Of a stretch of 64,000 nucleotides of DNA, positions 42,976 to 52,416 are shown one piece after another. Source of the DNA: Brucella anthropi ATCC 49188 (GTDB lineage Bacteria; Pseudomonadota; Alphaproteobacteria; Rhizobiales; Rhizobiaceae); NCBI RefSeq assembly GCF_000017405.1, contig NC_009668.1, forward strand, positions 186,001 to 250,000, written 5' to 3'. The stretch's first letter is position 1; each line of letters starts with the position of its first letter. Position numbers and translations under genes: made by a program. Under the pieces are notes generated by a model. That model was not told the DNA's origin. It did not search any database and worked only from the letters and a program-made list of their open reading frames with translations.

Positions 42976-44826
42976 GTGGCTGACATGACGTCGTTCTGGG
43001 GGCTGATGCGCGCCTATTGGGTTTCCGACCGCTGGAAGGAAGCCTGGGTTCTCACCATCGCAATCTTCCTGATGACGGCTTTTGTGAGCAAGACCACCGT
43101 ATGGGTGGCCGAAGCCTCGGGCCTGCTCATGAATTCAATTGTTAACGTCAACACTGCGCCCGTTCAGCACCCTCTCATGACCATTGCCGCCAATGCGGGC
43201 ATTCTTGTTCTGCTGATGCTGGCAAAGGATGTGATGCTGGTCGGTTCCCGCCATTTCCTGTCCACGACGCTGCACCGTAAATGGCGCAAATGGCTGAACG
43301 ACCAGTTCTCCACTGCGCTTTTGAACGGCAAGCATACACATTTCCATCTGCAACAGGGCAGGGGCAAGGATCAGCCCGACAATATCGATCAGCGTCTGCA
43401 GGAATCGATCAAGGGCATGACCGGTGGGGCCATCGGCCTCGTCATGGGCATTGTCGGTGTGTTCCTGTCTGCTTTCTTCATCGGCCAGAAGCTGATCGAA
43501 ATGTCCACCCACGTGGAGGGGCTGGATTTCCTCGGCAGTTATGGCAGCGCCGTTTTGGCCTTTGCTGCGATCGTGATCTACGTCCCGCTCGGAACGCTGG
43601 TCGCGATCAAGATCGGCAAGCGTCTGGAGCGCCTCAATCTCGGCATCCAAAAGGCCGAAGGTTCCTATCGTGGCGAGTGGACAACGCTGCTGCGTCGCAG
43701 TTTCCAGATTTCGGCATCCGGCGGTGAGGCCGTCCAGCGGTCGGTCAACGACCGCCTCTACAAGGATGTCGATGGCACCTGGAACCGGCTCAATCGTTTC
43801 GATGCTGCCTATCTCGCCTTCTCGCAAGCCTATGGCTTTCTGTCGAACCGTATCGTTGCCTATATTCCGGGCCTTTTGCCCTATATGAGCGGTTCCGTCA
43901 GTTTTCGGAACTATGTAACGGGCGCGGAACTCGTCGCAGCAATGATCAACGATTGCTCGTGGTTCATTCAGGTGATGCCGGCGATTGCCAATCTGCGCGC
44001 CAATGCGGGCCGCGTGATCGGCCTCGCGCAGGCTATCGAGAATGTTCAGGACCCGACCGATTTCTACAGCCGCTCCGGTATCAATCGCTTCGCTTTTGCT
44101 GAACAGCATCCGCGTTTCGGCCTGTCGGTACGCAATCTCACCCTCATGCAGGGACCGGATAGCGAAGCACCGTTCCTGCGCTCTGGCGTGATCAATATTC
44201 GTTCAGGCGACTGGGTCTATATGCGCGGTGAATCCGGTTCGGGCAAAACTTCCTTCGTGAAGGCGCTGAACGGCCTGTGGCCATATGGCACCGGCGATAT
44301 CATTTATCCGCAGAATGCCACCTCGTTTTATGCGACCCAGGAAGCCAAGTTCCCCTCCGTCTCCTTGAAGCAGCTTGTCAGCCTGCCCGCCGATGAGAGC
44401 CTGTTCAGCGATCTCGCTGTTGCTGCCGTCCTGCATGAGGCGGGGCTGGGTGAATTCATCGAGCGTATGAATGACGCCGATGCCGATGGCACGCCTTGGG
44501 ATATGGTTCTTTCCGGCGGCCAGAAGCAGAAGATCGTGCTGGCGCGCATTCTCCTGCACAAGCCGTCGATCATCTTCCTCGACGAGGCAACCGGTGCCCT
44601 CGATCCGGCTTCCAAGATGCGGTTCCATGAGGCGCTGAAGACGCGCTGCCCGCAAGCCATCGTCATCAGCATCATGCATGAGGACAAGCTGCCGCGGCTC
44701 GAAAACGGCCAGAACGTCTATTCGCATGTGCTGGATATCCGCAACGGCTATGTCTCGCTGCTTCCGGTCCATTTCGATACAATGCCGGATGTGGCTGCCG
44801 AAACGCCCCTTATCGCCGCCGAATAA
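42976..44826 (+). CDS. SbmA/BacA-like ABC transporter with fused ATPase (BclA/YddA-like)
   Basis: 616 residues: an SbmA/BacA-type membrane domain (about 1-350, TTLHRKWRKWLNDQF and DNIDQRLQESI blocks) fused to an ABC ATPase with Walker A GESGSGKTS (418-426), LSGGQKQKIVLARIL (512 on) and IIFLDEATGALDP. Proteins of this group import antimicrobial peptides (BclA of Bradyrhizobium) or affect very-long-chain fatty acid lipids. The GTG at 42976 is chosen because GGGGGAGG precedes it by six bases. Confidence 0.88.
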   Translation: MADMTSFWGLMRAYWVSDRWKEAWVLTIAIFLMTAFVSKTTVWVAEASGLLMNSIVNVNTAPVQHPLMTIAANAGILVLLMLAKDVMLVGSRHFLSTTLHRKWRKWLNDQFSTALLNGKHTHFHLQQGRGKDQPDNIDQRLQESIKGMTGGAIGLVMGIVGVFLSAFFIGQKLIEMSTHVEGLDFLGSYGSAVLAFAAIVIYVPLGTLVAIKIGKRLERLNLGIQKAEGSYRGEWTTLLRRSFQISASGGEAVQRSVNDRLYKDVDGTWNRLNRFDAAYLAFSQAYGFLSNRIVAYIPGLLPYMSGSVSFRNYVTGAELVAAMINDCSWFIQVMPAIANLRANAGRVIGLAQAIENVQDPTDFYSRSGINRFAFAEQHPRFGLSVRNLTLMQGPDSEAPFLRSGVINIRSGDWVYMRGESGSGKTSFVKALNGLWPYGTGDIIYPQNATSFYATQEAKFPSVSLKQLVSLPADESLFSDLAVAAVLHEAGLGEFIERMNDADADGTPWDMVLSGGQKQKIVLARILLHKPSIIFLDEATGALDPASKMRFHEALKTRCPQAIVISIMHEDKLPRLENGQNVYSHVLDIRNGYVSLLPVHFDTMPDVAAETPLIAAE

Positions 44827-44857
44827 AGCCTGTCTCATCGCTCGAAACACCGTAGAG

Positions 44858-44885
44858 TTGCAAAAGTCCAAATTTGGACTATATT
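44858..44885 (+). promoter_or_regulatory. Toxin-antitoxin promoter and autoregulatory operator
   Basis: TTGCAA (44858-44863), 16-base spacer, TATATT (44880-44885). The spacer holds the perfect palindrome AGTCCAAATTTGGACT (44865-44880), and a TGGAC half-site follows at 44893. Typical of a self-repressed TA operon. Confidence 0.65.
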
Positions 44886-44910
44886 CTGATCTGGACGATC
44901 GGAGGCAATT

Positions 44911-45438
44911 ATGGCCAGAAGCAATACGGTGTTGAAGACAATGATAGGTAAGGGGCCTGATGTTCTCGACGCGGCTCGTTTTTCTCCTCATTCGCGCAAG
45001 CGATTGAGCGGGCCGGGCCTGCGTACATTTCTGACCATTGCCGATCTGTGGGGGCTGGACGAGCAGCAGCGGCTCATGGTGCTGGGTCTGCCTTCCAGAT
45101 CAACCTATTACAATTGGGTGAAGGCGGTGCGCGAACGTCGCGATATCACGCTGGATGTGGATGTGCTGATGCGCTTGTCCGCCGTGCTTGGCATTCATCA
45201 GGCGCTGGGCGTACTTTATCCAGATGGGAAAGCTGGTATCCGCTGGCTGCACACGCCCAATCAGTCCGGTGTCTTCGGCGGTCATCCGCCGTTGAGCCTG
45301 ATAACAAGCGGTCTGCAGGATGGTTTGCTGACAGCTCGCCGGTTTCTGGATGCGGCGCGCGGCGGCCTTTATATGGAACCGAACGAACTGGATCGCGAGT
45401 TCCGACCTTATCGCGATGAAGACGTGGTGTTCTCGTGA
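44911..45438 (+). CDS. Xre/MbcA/ParS-type antitoxin
   Basis: 175 residues. The N-terminal Xre-like helix-turn-helix (FLTIADLWGLDEQQRLMVLGL, TYYNWVKAVRE) and the C-terminal MbcA/ParS/Xre toxin-binding domain (LGIHQALGVLYPDGKAGIRWLHTPN) are clear. CGGAGG precedes the ATG. It overlaps the RES toxin gene by four bases, the standard order antitoxin then toxin. Confidence 0.9.
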   Translation: MARSNTVLKTMIGKGPDVLDAARFSPHSRKRLSGPGLRTFLTIADLWGLDEQQRLMVLGLPSRSTYYNWVKAVRERRDITLDVDVLMRLSAVLGIHQALGVLYPDGKAGIRWLHTPNQSGVFGGHPPLSLITSGLQDGLLTARRFLDAARGGLYMEPNELDREFRPYRDEDVVFS

Positions 45439-46100
45439 AGCGCAATCCCGCGCCACAGCCAAGCTATCGCCTGATCCCGTCGCGTTTCCCGCCGATTGGT
45501 CTTTTTGACACGGTTGCCACTGCTGCCGATCTGGAAGCGGTGATGGAACTGGCAGGCTGGACGAATGATCGTCTTCTGACTGAGCGATTGCAGCGCCTTC
45601 CGCACGAGGAATGGGTGTTTGGCAGACCCAATTCCAGCATCGTCATGGCGACGTTTCTGCATGTCGCGCCGGGCGGCATGCGCTTCAATAGTCCTGAGCT
45701 TGGCGCCTGGTATGCGGCGGCGCGGCTGACCACGTCCGTCGTCGAGGTTGCGCACCACATGCGTCGCGAAACCGTTGCGACGCAGCAGGACAGTCTGGCT
45801 CGCACTTTTCGGGTCTATACGGCGAAGCTGGAAGAAGATTTCGTCGATATATGCGGCGAACAGGCAGCATTGCCTGCCATCTACGATCCGACAGATTACG
45901 CCGCGTCACAGACGTTCGGCGAGGAGATGCGCGTGAGTGGCGAATTCGGAATCCTGTTCGACAGTTTGCGCCACGAAGGCGGTATCAATGCCGTAGCATT
46001 TCGTCCGAGCCGGATCGCTGAAGTAACGCAGGGCGACCATTATGAAATCACGGTCGAAAGAGCGTCTTCGCGCATTCAGGCGAAGAAGCTCAGTGCCTGA
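45435..46100 (+). CDS. RES-domain NAD+-degrading toxin
   Basis: 221 residues of the RES family, whose members deplete cellular NAD+. The conserved Arg (YRLIPSRFPPI), the RFNSPELGAWYAA block and the later Glu/Ser region (TSVVEVAHHM) fit the family. It starts at a GTG overlapping the antitoxin stop (GTGA). No frameshift or stop is seen, so the toxin looks intact. Confidence 0.9.
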   Translation: MKRNPAPQPSYRLIPSRFPPIGLFDTVATAADLEAVMELAGWTNDRLLTERLQRLPHEEWVFGRPNSSIVMATFLHVAPGGMRFNSPELGAWYAAARLTTSVVEVAHHMRRETVATQQDSLARTFRVYTAKLEEDFVDICGEQAALPAIYDPTDYAASQTFGEEMRVSGEFGILFDSLRHEGGINAVAFRPSRIAEVTQGDHYEITVERASSRIQAKKLSA

Positions 46101-46136
46101 AAAGGCAGGCGTCGCCGCCTGCCTCGGTTCGTCCGA

Positions 46137-47003
46137 TTATGACCACCCATATTCCTCATCGAGATCCTGAAATTTCTTCAGGTCAACGATGTCGCAATAT
46201 TGCTGATAGGTGATCATATCGCCGGAGCGGGCCTTCGGCGTACCGTCGCGCTTGAGGACTGACAGCGTGTCGCTCATTGCCTTCACAGCCGAGAAAAGTG
46301 TTGAAAGTGCATAGAATATGACGTTGAAGCCCATCTGTTCGAGGTCGGCGGCCGTCAGAGCCACGGTTTCGTTGCCGTCGACAATGCTGACGACCTTCGG
46401 CCCTTCGACGTGTCGGGCGACAGCTTCGACTTCCGCGATGGTCTTGATGCCGTCGACGAAAACAAGATCGACACCCGTATCCTGATACATTTTCGCGCGG
46501 CGGATGGCTTCTTCCGCACCGGCCGCAGGCATGGCGTCGGTGCGGGCGATCAGGAGCAGGTCCTTGTCGGCGCGCGCCGCAATCGCGCATTTGAGGCGGC
46601 GCACATTTTCTTCTGCGGGGATCAGCCGGATACCGGCAAGCTGGCCACAGCGTTTCGGCGCCATCTGGTCTTCCAGATGAATGGCTGCGACACCGGACTG
46701 GATATATTCCTCCACCGTACGAACGATATTGGCCGGGCCGCCATAGCCAGTATCGGCATCGGCGATGACCGGAATATCCACCACGCGGGTCATATCCCGC
46801 GCATGGGTTGTCATTTCGGTCTGTGTGAGAAGACCAAGATCGGGCGTGCCGAGGCGGCTTGCCGTCGCGCCGAACCCGGTCATGTAAATGGCCGGAAACC
46901 CTGCCTGCTGCACGAGACGAGCGGTCAACGGATCGGGTGCGCCCGGCGCCTGAATGATGTGACCGGTTTCGATGAGGCTTTTCAGGGTCTTTGCCTGCGT
47001 CAT
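46137..47003 (-). CDS. Isocitrate lyase/PEP mutase-family lyase
   Basis: 288-residue barrel enzyme of the ICL/PEPM superfamily. Metal-binding DADTGYGG and EDQ are present and the loop PKRCGQLAG keeps the catalytic Cys of C-C lyases such as 2-methylisocitrate and 2,3-dimethylmalate lyase. However, the His that usually follows KRCG is Gln. A phosphonopyruvate mutase is thus unlikely, while the true substrate is unknown. AAGGAG, overlapping the preceding gene's stop, is six bases from the ATG at 47003. Confidence 0.87.
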   Translation of the reverse strand: MTQAKTLKSLIETGHIIQAPGAPDPLTARLVQQAGFPAIYMTGFGATASRLGTPDLGLLTQTEMTTHARDMTRVVDIPVIADADTGYGGPANIVRTVEEYIQSGVAAIHLEDQMAPKRCGQLAGIRLIPAEENVRRLKCAIAARADKDLLLIARTDAMPAAGAEEAIRRAKMYQDTGVDLVFVDGIKTIAEVEAVARHVEGPKVVSIVDGNETVALTAADLEQMGFNVIFYALSTLFSAVKAMSDTLSVLKRDGTPKARSGDMITYQQYCDIVDLKKFQDLDEEYGWS

Positions 47004-47013
47004 CATTGTCTCC

Positions 47014-47778
47014 TTATCGCCCGCCCGAAACGTCAAGCACAACACCGGTAATATAGGCCGCTCCCGGTGACAGCAGCCAGATGGTTGCGTCTGCAACTTC
47101 GTCGGCAGTTCCAAGCCGCTTCAACGGAATGAGGTCGGCCATTTTCGCGATACTGGCAGGATCGGCAAAGACGTCCTTCTGGATTTCCGTGTCGATCACG
47201 CCGGGCGCCAGCGCATTGACGCGGATTTCCGGCGCAAGCTCCTTGGCGAGTGCGTAGGTGTAGGAAGCGATTGCTCCCTTGGTCGTCGCATAGGCGATAT
47301 TGCCGACCATGCCGCCGGTACGGCCGGCGATGGAAGACAGGCCGACAATCGATTTACTCGGCTTGATGCCCGGATTGTTGAGGAAAGCACTGGAAACGTA
47401 GAATACGCTTTTCAGATTGACGGCCAGCACACGGTCCAGTTCGTCCGCATCGAATTCCTTCACGGTCATGCGCTGACCGATGATGCCTGCGTTGTTGACG
47501 AGATGATCGATGCCACCCCATTTGGCGGCGATATCATGCGCTGCGCGATCAACTGCGGCCTTGTCAGAGACATCCACAATGGCCGTCAGAACCTGCTCGC
47601 CATGTTTGTCCGCCATTTCCTGCAGGCGCGCGCCGTTCACATCCCAAAGCACTACCTTGGCCTTGAGCGCGATGAGCTTTTCAGCAACGGCCTTGCCGAT
47701 GCCCGATGCACCGCCGGTGACAAGCACCACCCGGTCTGCAAAAAAATCGGCTAGAAACGCTGTTGAACTTGTCGTCAT
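47014..47778 (-). CDS. Short-chain dehydrogenase/reductase
   Basis: 254-residue SDR with the classical cofactor motif TGGASGIG, NNAG, and catalytic Ser/Tyr/Lys (SSIAGRTGGMVGNIAYATTKGA). NAD(P)-dependent oxidation of a hydroxy acid or alcohol is likely. GAGGAGGAG precedes the ATG at 47778. It is translated just before the lyase (gap 10 bases), so the two probably act in one pathway. Confidence 0.92.
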   Translation of the reverse strand: MTTSSTAFLADFFADRVVLVTGGASGIGKAVAEKLIALKAKVVLWDVNGARLQEMADKHGEQVLTAIVDVSDKAAVDRAAHDIAAKWGGIDHLVNNAGIIGQRMTVKEFDADELDRVLAVNLKSVFYVSSAFLNNPGIKPSKSIVGLSSIAGRTGGMVGNIAYATTKGAIASYTYALAKELAPEIRVNALAPGVIDTEIQKDVFADPASIAKMADLIPLKRLGTADEVADATIWLLSPGAAYITGVVLDVSGGR

Positions 47779-48167
47779 GAAATACTCCTCCTCGAAGAAG
47801 GGCGTCGCTGCGCGCCCATAGGTCACCGAAGAGAATCTGCAGACTCAACCATTCGGCGACAGTGGCTTTAAAAGCCATGTGCGGACACTTCTGTCAATCT
47901 AAGGTACAAGATTTTGTATGCTACTTGTAAAGTAGTTGTTTGCACGCTAATCATTGCAGTGGGAGTGAGACGATAACGGCCGGATCAGTGCTCGTGGCCT
48001 GTCCGTGATCGGGATTGCCTATCTGTTGAAAGTGAGCCGGATTGGCCTCGGTTCGATTTCCGCTGATGAAGCTCTGAACGGGAGCGCGCATTAACGTGTG
48101 ACAGCTCCCGCAAAGATTATTGCATGCCGCTCATGCTGGAACGTGAGCGGAGACCTGGGAGGACATC
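47779..48167. other. 389-base divergent control region of SDR-lyase and MFS genes
   Basis: Contains a CTACTT-GTA-AAGTAG dyad (47921-47935) next to TTGTATG, a good candidate site for the GntR regulator encoded at 49587. It also has a CGGGAGC...GCTCCCG hairpin (48080-48111) and CCGCTCA...TGAGCGG (48127-48150) just before the MFS start. No gene seen. Confidence 0.5.
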
Positions 48168-49475
48168 GTGGTCAATTCCACTCTGAGTGCGGTCGGCGCA
48201 ACGCCCGACCTGCGCGACAGCACCATTCGCAAGCTCAATCTGCGGATCGTTCTGTTCTGCTTTATCTGCTTTATCGTCAACTATCTCGACCGTGTGAATA
48301 TCGGCTACGCCGCGCTTCACATGAACAATGATATCGGCCTGACACCCTATATGTTTGGCATCGGTGCGGGTATTTTCTTCATTGGCTATATGCTGTTCGA
48401 AGTGCCGAGCAACATGATGCTGCACAAGCTCGGCTCGCGCGTCTGGATTGCGCGCATCATGGTCACGTGGGGGATCGTGTCCTGCGCTATGGCTTTCGTG
48501 CAGGGCCCGGTTTCGTTCTATGTTCTGCGCTTCCTGCTTGGCGTGGCAGAAGCCGGTTTTGCGCCGGGCGTTCTGCTTTATCTGACCTACTGGTTCCCGG
48601 CCAAGGAACGTGGTCGCGCAACGGCCCTGTTCATGACGGCAACCGTGCTTTCCATCGTCGTGGGCGCACCGTTTTCCGGCTGGCTGATGGATGCGGGCGA
48701 GGGGCTTTTCGGTCTGCATGGCTGGCAGGCGATGTTCATTCTTGAAGGACTTCCCGCCGTGATCCTCGGTGTCGTGACCTTCTTCTATCTGGTCGACAGT
48801 CCGGAAAAGGACAAGCGGTGGCTCACCGCCGACGAACGCGCATGGCTGATGGCCGAACTTGCCAAGGAAAATGCAGGCAAGCAGGCCGATACCCGTCACT
48901 CGCTGAAAGAAGTGTTCAGCGATTACCGCGTCTGGCTTCTGACGCTGGTTTATATGTTCAACGGTATCGCTGTTTACGGCGTGATCATGTGGTTGCCGCA
49001 GATCGTAAAGAGCCTTGGCGACTATACCGCAGCGCAGACCGGGCTCATTTCGGCCATTCCGTTCGTGTTTGCCGCGATCGGACTTGTCGTGATTTCGCGT
49101 AGTTCGGATCGTACCGGCGAGCGCAAGATCCACACGGCAATTGCCGGCCTGTTCGGCGGTGTCTTTCTTGCCGCCAGTGCGCTGGCTCCGTCGCCGATCC
49201 TGAGCCTCGTGCTCCTGTCGGTCTGCGCGTTCTTCCTGTGGTCCTATCTCGGCGTGTTCTGGACGCTGCCGACGCAATTCCTGTCCGGCGCCGCTGCCGC
49301 TGGTGGACTTGCGGCCATCAATGGCTTTGCACAGCTTGGCGGGTTCACAGGGCCCTATCTGGTCGGCTGGGTCAAATCCACGACTGACAGCTTCTCGCTG
49401 TCGCTGCTGGCTTTGTCCATCTTCCCGATCCTTGGCTTCTTCCTCTGCATGAGCCTGAAAGCCAAACGGGACTAA
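48168..49475 (+). CDS. MFS transporter, anion:cation symporter (ACS) type
   Basis: 435 residues with 12 predicted helices, of the ACS family (NYLDRVNIGYAALHMNNDIGL at helix 1-loop; GVAEAGFAPGVLLYLTYWFPAKERGRA). These carry organic anions such as tartrate, phthalate, 4-hydroxyphenylacetate and hexuronates. It starts at GTG 48168 behind GGGAGGA. With the SDR, lyase and GntR it forms an uptake-and-degradation unit for an unidentified carboxylate. Confidence 0.9.
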   Translation: MVNSTLSAVGATPDLRDSTIRKLNLRIVLFCFICFIVNYLDRVNIGYAALHMNNDIGLTPYMFGIGAGIFFIGYMLFEVPSNMMLHKLGSRVWIARIMVTWGIVSCAMAFVQGPVSFYVLRFLLGVAEAGFAPGVLLYLTYWFPAKERGRATALFMTATVLSIVVGAPFSGWLMDAGEGLFGLHGWQAMFILEGLPAVILGVVTFFYLVDSPEKDKRWLTADERAWLMAELAKENAGKQADTRHSLKEVFSDYRVWLLTLVYMFNGIAVYGVIMWLPQIVKSLGDYTAAQTGLISAIPFVFAAIGLVVISRSSDRTGERKIHTAIAGLFGGVFLAASALAPSPILSLVLLSVCAFFLWSYLGVFWTLPTQFLSGAAAAGGLAAINGFAQLGGFTGPYLVGWVKSTTDSFSLSLLALSIFPILGFFLCMSLKAKRD

Positions 49476-49483
49476 TCAGATTG

Positions 49484-49510
49484 ACGGGTCCGGTTTTCGG
49501 CCGGGCCCGT
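49484..49510 (+). terminator. Hairpin after the MFS gene
   Basis: ACGGGTCCGG-N7-CCGGGCCCGT, a 10-bp GC-rich stem with one T-G pair, nine bases after the stop; weak T-tail. Confidence 0.6.
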
Positions 49511-49586
49511 TATCGTTGATGGGTGTAATTTGAATGCGGTTTCAACCGCTCTATACGTCGCAATGAGGCGTCTGTAAGATTCGGAC

Positions 49587-50315
49587 ATGAGAGAGATTCG
49601 AGGCAAGAGCAAGAAGTCGCTGGCAAGCAGCATCGCCGAACGTATTCGCGGTGCCATTGTCGATGCAGAGTTTCAATTCGGAGAGAACCTCTCCGAAGAC
49701 ATGCTCGCTGCGGCTTTCGATGTCAGTCGCACGCCGGTGCGCGAGGCACTCAACATTCTGCAGATGCAGGAACTGGTTCACATTGTTCCGAAGTCCGGCA
49801 CCTATGTTTTCACGCCGACGCAGGAAGATATAGCCGAGCTTTGCGATTTCCGCGTCGGGCTGGAAGATCAGGCCATGCGGTTGGCGCTGATCGGCAATCG
49901 CAAGAAGCTCGTCTCTCAATTGAAAAAGCAGTACGATCTTATGCGCGCGGCAATAGATGAGGACGATCTGCGCGCTTACGGGCGTTGCGACACCGAATTC
50001 CATCTGGCCTTTTTCCGCGTCTGCGGTAATCGCTATCTCGCCCGTGCCTATGACAGCATTCTGGGGCGCGTCGCAGCCTTGCGGACACATCTTGCCATCG
50101 GTGCCGAAGGCGAGCCTGCGCGATCCTTCGCCGACCATGCCACCATCATCGAGCTGGCCGATGCCGACAAGCCCGAGGAATTGCGGGAAATACTGGAGGC
50201 GCACATCATGCGCACCAAGACCAATTATTTGAATGCTTTCAATCGGCTGCCTCGTCAGCCGGGGGACAGCCGCACGATGCGGCTGCGCCGACAGTTGTCG
50301 CTGACGAACGAGTAA
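49587..50315 (+). CDS. GntR/FCD-family regulator
   Basis: 242 residues: GntR winged helix (RIRGAIVDAEFQFGENLSEDMLAAAFDVSRTPVREAL) and FCD ligand domain with a metal-type TEFHLAF motif. It is separated from the MFS gene by a hairpin and lacks a strong ribosome site. It probably controls the SDR-lyase/MFS cluster. Confidence 0.9.
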   Translation: MREIRGKSKKSLASSIAERIRGAIVDAEFQFGENLSEDMLAAAFDVSRTPVREALNILQMQELVHIVPKSGTYVFTPTQEDIAELCDFRVGLEDQAMRLALIGNRKKLVSQLKKQYDLMRAAIDEDDLRAYGRCDTEFHLAFFRVCGNRYLARAYDSILGRVAALRTHLAIGAEGEPARSFADHATIIELADADKPEELREILEAHIMRTKTNYLNAFNRLPRQPGDSRTMRLRRQLSLTNE

Positions 50316-50327
50316 CAACCATTCAGG

Positions 50328-51254
50328 TCAGACGGCCCACTCAACATCCGTCGTAAACGCGATGGTCAACCACCGGTCCGGCCCCTCACCGCCGAGTGCA
50401 TCACCGATTTCGTCGCGTAACGCATCCCACTCCTCGAGCTTTCGTGGCGGAAGATCGGGCGGAACGATGAAATAGAGTTCGATCTGCTTGCCGCGACCAA
50501 CCTTGGCGACATAAGCGCGGTATGACAGAAAGCCGTTGCGTTTGACGAACTCTTCCGCAACCGCATCGACATGCTGCTTAAGGTCGACAGGCGTAACAAG
50601 AAATATGTCAGCCAATGCCTGTCTGATCGTGCCGACTGGCATGGGGATGATGACAAGACAAACAACCGCGAGAACTGCCGGATCGATATAGGGCGTCAGC
50701 CAGCCGAGTTCTGTTCCTTCAATGGCATAGCCGACCGAAAAAGCGATCAGAAGCGCTGCAGTTATGCCACCAGACATGATCCAGGCTTTGGCATCGAGTG
50801 CGACGAAATCTGATTTTAGGGTTCGGTTTGCGCGCATTTCCAGGAGTGCCATGCCCAGACAGGCAATCAGGGCAACGACGGCATAGAAAATCGCGTAGCT
50901 GAATTCGAGATCGCGTCCGCCATCCATCAGGCTGCCGACTGCGTTGATGAGCGCGTAGATCGCAACGCCGGTGAGCATCATGCCGTTAAGGCCAAGCACC
51001 ATCGGTTCGAGATGCCAGAAGCCCATTGTGAAGCGATCGCGCAATTTTCCGCGTGGCTGTTCCGGCAAGGCAGAAAGGGCGATGAGGCGTGAGACGAGGA
51101 GGGCGAGCCCGCTCATCGCAGCATCAGCCAGCATGTAAACACCATCGAATACGATAGAAAATGAGCCGGATAACAGGCCGAAAACGACACCGAAACCAGC
51201 AACCAGAATAGTAACCGCTATGGAAATTTGAAGAATAGATTGTTCACTACGCAA
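50328..51254 (-). CDS. Cation diffusion facilitator (CDF) family transporter
   Basis: 308 residues with about five to six transmembrane segments and a C-terminal cytoplasmic domain. The metal-site region DGVYMLADAAMSGLALLVSR follows the CDF pattern only loosely (Asp and Ala rather than the HSxxD type), so metal selectivity is unclear. It starts at TTG 51254, which has GGAG six bases upstream; no ATG is suitable. It stands alone, convergent with gntR. Confidence 0.8.
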   Translation of the reverse strand: MRSEQSILQISIAVTILVAGFGVVFGLLSGSFSIVFDGVYMLADAAMSGLALLVSRLIALSALPEQPRGKLRDRFTMGFWHLEPMVLGLNGMMLTGVAIYALINAVGSLMDGGRDLEFSYAIFYAVVALIACLGMALLEMRANRTLKSDFVALDAKAWIMSGGITAALLIAFSVGYAIEGTELGWLTPYIDPAVLAVVCLVIIPMPVGTIRQALADIFLVTPVDLKQHVDAVAEEFVKRNGFLSYRAYVAKVGRGKQIELYFIVPPDLPPRKLEEWDALRDEIGDALGGEGPDRWLTIAFTTDVEWAV

Positions 51255-51393
51255 TTTTTACTCCGATATAAACCGCATGCAACGCGGTTTGGTTTCGGAT
51301 GCGTATTTCTACGTGCTGAACCAATTCCGCGTTGCACGACAAATCTACACCAGCGGCCTGAATCTGACAAATCGCGTCAAATCTTGAATATTA

Positions 51394-52416
51394 CTAGGCC
51401 CATTCCGGCACGCGGGTTGCTGATTCTCGCAGGATCAGTTCGACCGGCCATAATTCATGGATGTCAGTTGCCGCGCGTCCGTCGAGTATGTCCATCAGGA
51501 GATCGGCGCAACGTTTTCCCGCAGCGCGCATCGACGAGCGGGTTGCGGTCAGGGACGGCACCATATTGTCGGCGCTCAGGAACGAGATGACATCGTCATG
51601 GGCGATGACGGAAATATCCTTGCCGATAGTCAGGCCGAAAGAGCGCGCGGCCCGGTATATGCCAAGCGCAGTCATCATAGAGCCGGCAACAAACGCGGTC
51701 GGGCGCGGATCGCGCTCCAGAAGTTTGCGCGCGAGGCGATAGCCGATCTCGTCCGTGAAGTCGCCGTGCTCGACAAGTTCCGGATCGAAGGCGATGCCTC
51801 TGCTTTCGAGAGCTTTCCGGTAGCCTTCGTCGCGATGAAGCGAAAAGGTGAAGCCGTAGCGACCGTTTATCATCGCAATGCGACGGTGGCCGAGGTCGAG
51901 CAGATGGGCAGTCGAACGGTAAACCGCGCCTTCATTGTCGATGTCGAGCCATGCATGCGGAATATCGGTTTCAGATCGTCCGTGCACGAGGAATGGCATG
52001 CCCAGTTCGTGCAGCATGCGGATGCGCTCATCATTGGGCTTTGGAGATGTCACGATGATGGCATCGACGCGATGGCTGGTGGCCAGACGTCGGCAAAGCT
52101 GCACTTCGTCGTCGGTGCCGTTGTTTGCAATCGGGCTGACGAGAATATCGACTTCATCCTGACTGAGCCGTTCTGCCATGCCGCGCATGAACTCGGCGAA
52201 GTGAAACTCGCTGTTACGGCCCATCACGACGCCGATTGCACCGGCACGCCCGGTAACCAGTCTGACCGCGTTGACGTTAGGCCGGTAACCGAGGCGCACA
52301 GCCTCGTCCATGACCCGCTTGCGCGTGCTTTCCGCCACTTCGGGATAGCCGCTCAACGCCCGGCTGACGGTCGTGGCTGAGAGGCCGAGATGTTTGGCGA
52401 ATTCACGGAGCTTCAT
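51394..52416 (-). CDS. thuR: LacI-family regulator of trehalose genes ThuR
   Basis: 340 residues: LacI helix-turn-helix (LREFAKHLGLSATTVSRALSGYPEVAESTRKRV) and a periplasmic-binding-type sugar domain. It is divergent from thuEFGKAB, the arrangement of thuR in Sinorhizobium meliloti. It should repress the transport operon in the absence of trehalose (and maltose/sucrose, which the S. meliloti system also takes). Confidence 0.9.
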   Translation of the reverse strand: MKLREFAKHLGLSATTVSRALSGYPEVAESTRKRVMDEAVRLGYRPNVNAVRLVTGRAGAIGVVMGRNSEFHFAEFMRGMAERLSQDEVDILVSPIANNGTDDEVQLCRRLATSHRVDAIIVTSPKPNDERIRMLHELGMPFLVHGRSETDIPHAWLDIDNEGAVYRSTAHLLDLGHRRIAMINGRYGFTFSLHRDEGYRKALESRGIAFDPELVEHGDFTDEIGYRLARKLLERDPRPTAFVAGSMMTALGIYRAARSFGLTIGKDISVIAHDDVISFLSADNMVPSLTATRSSMRAAGKRCADLLMDILDGRAATDIHELWPVELILRESATRVPEWA

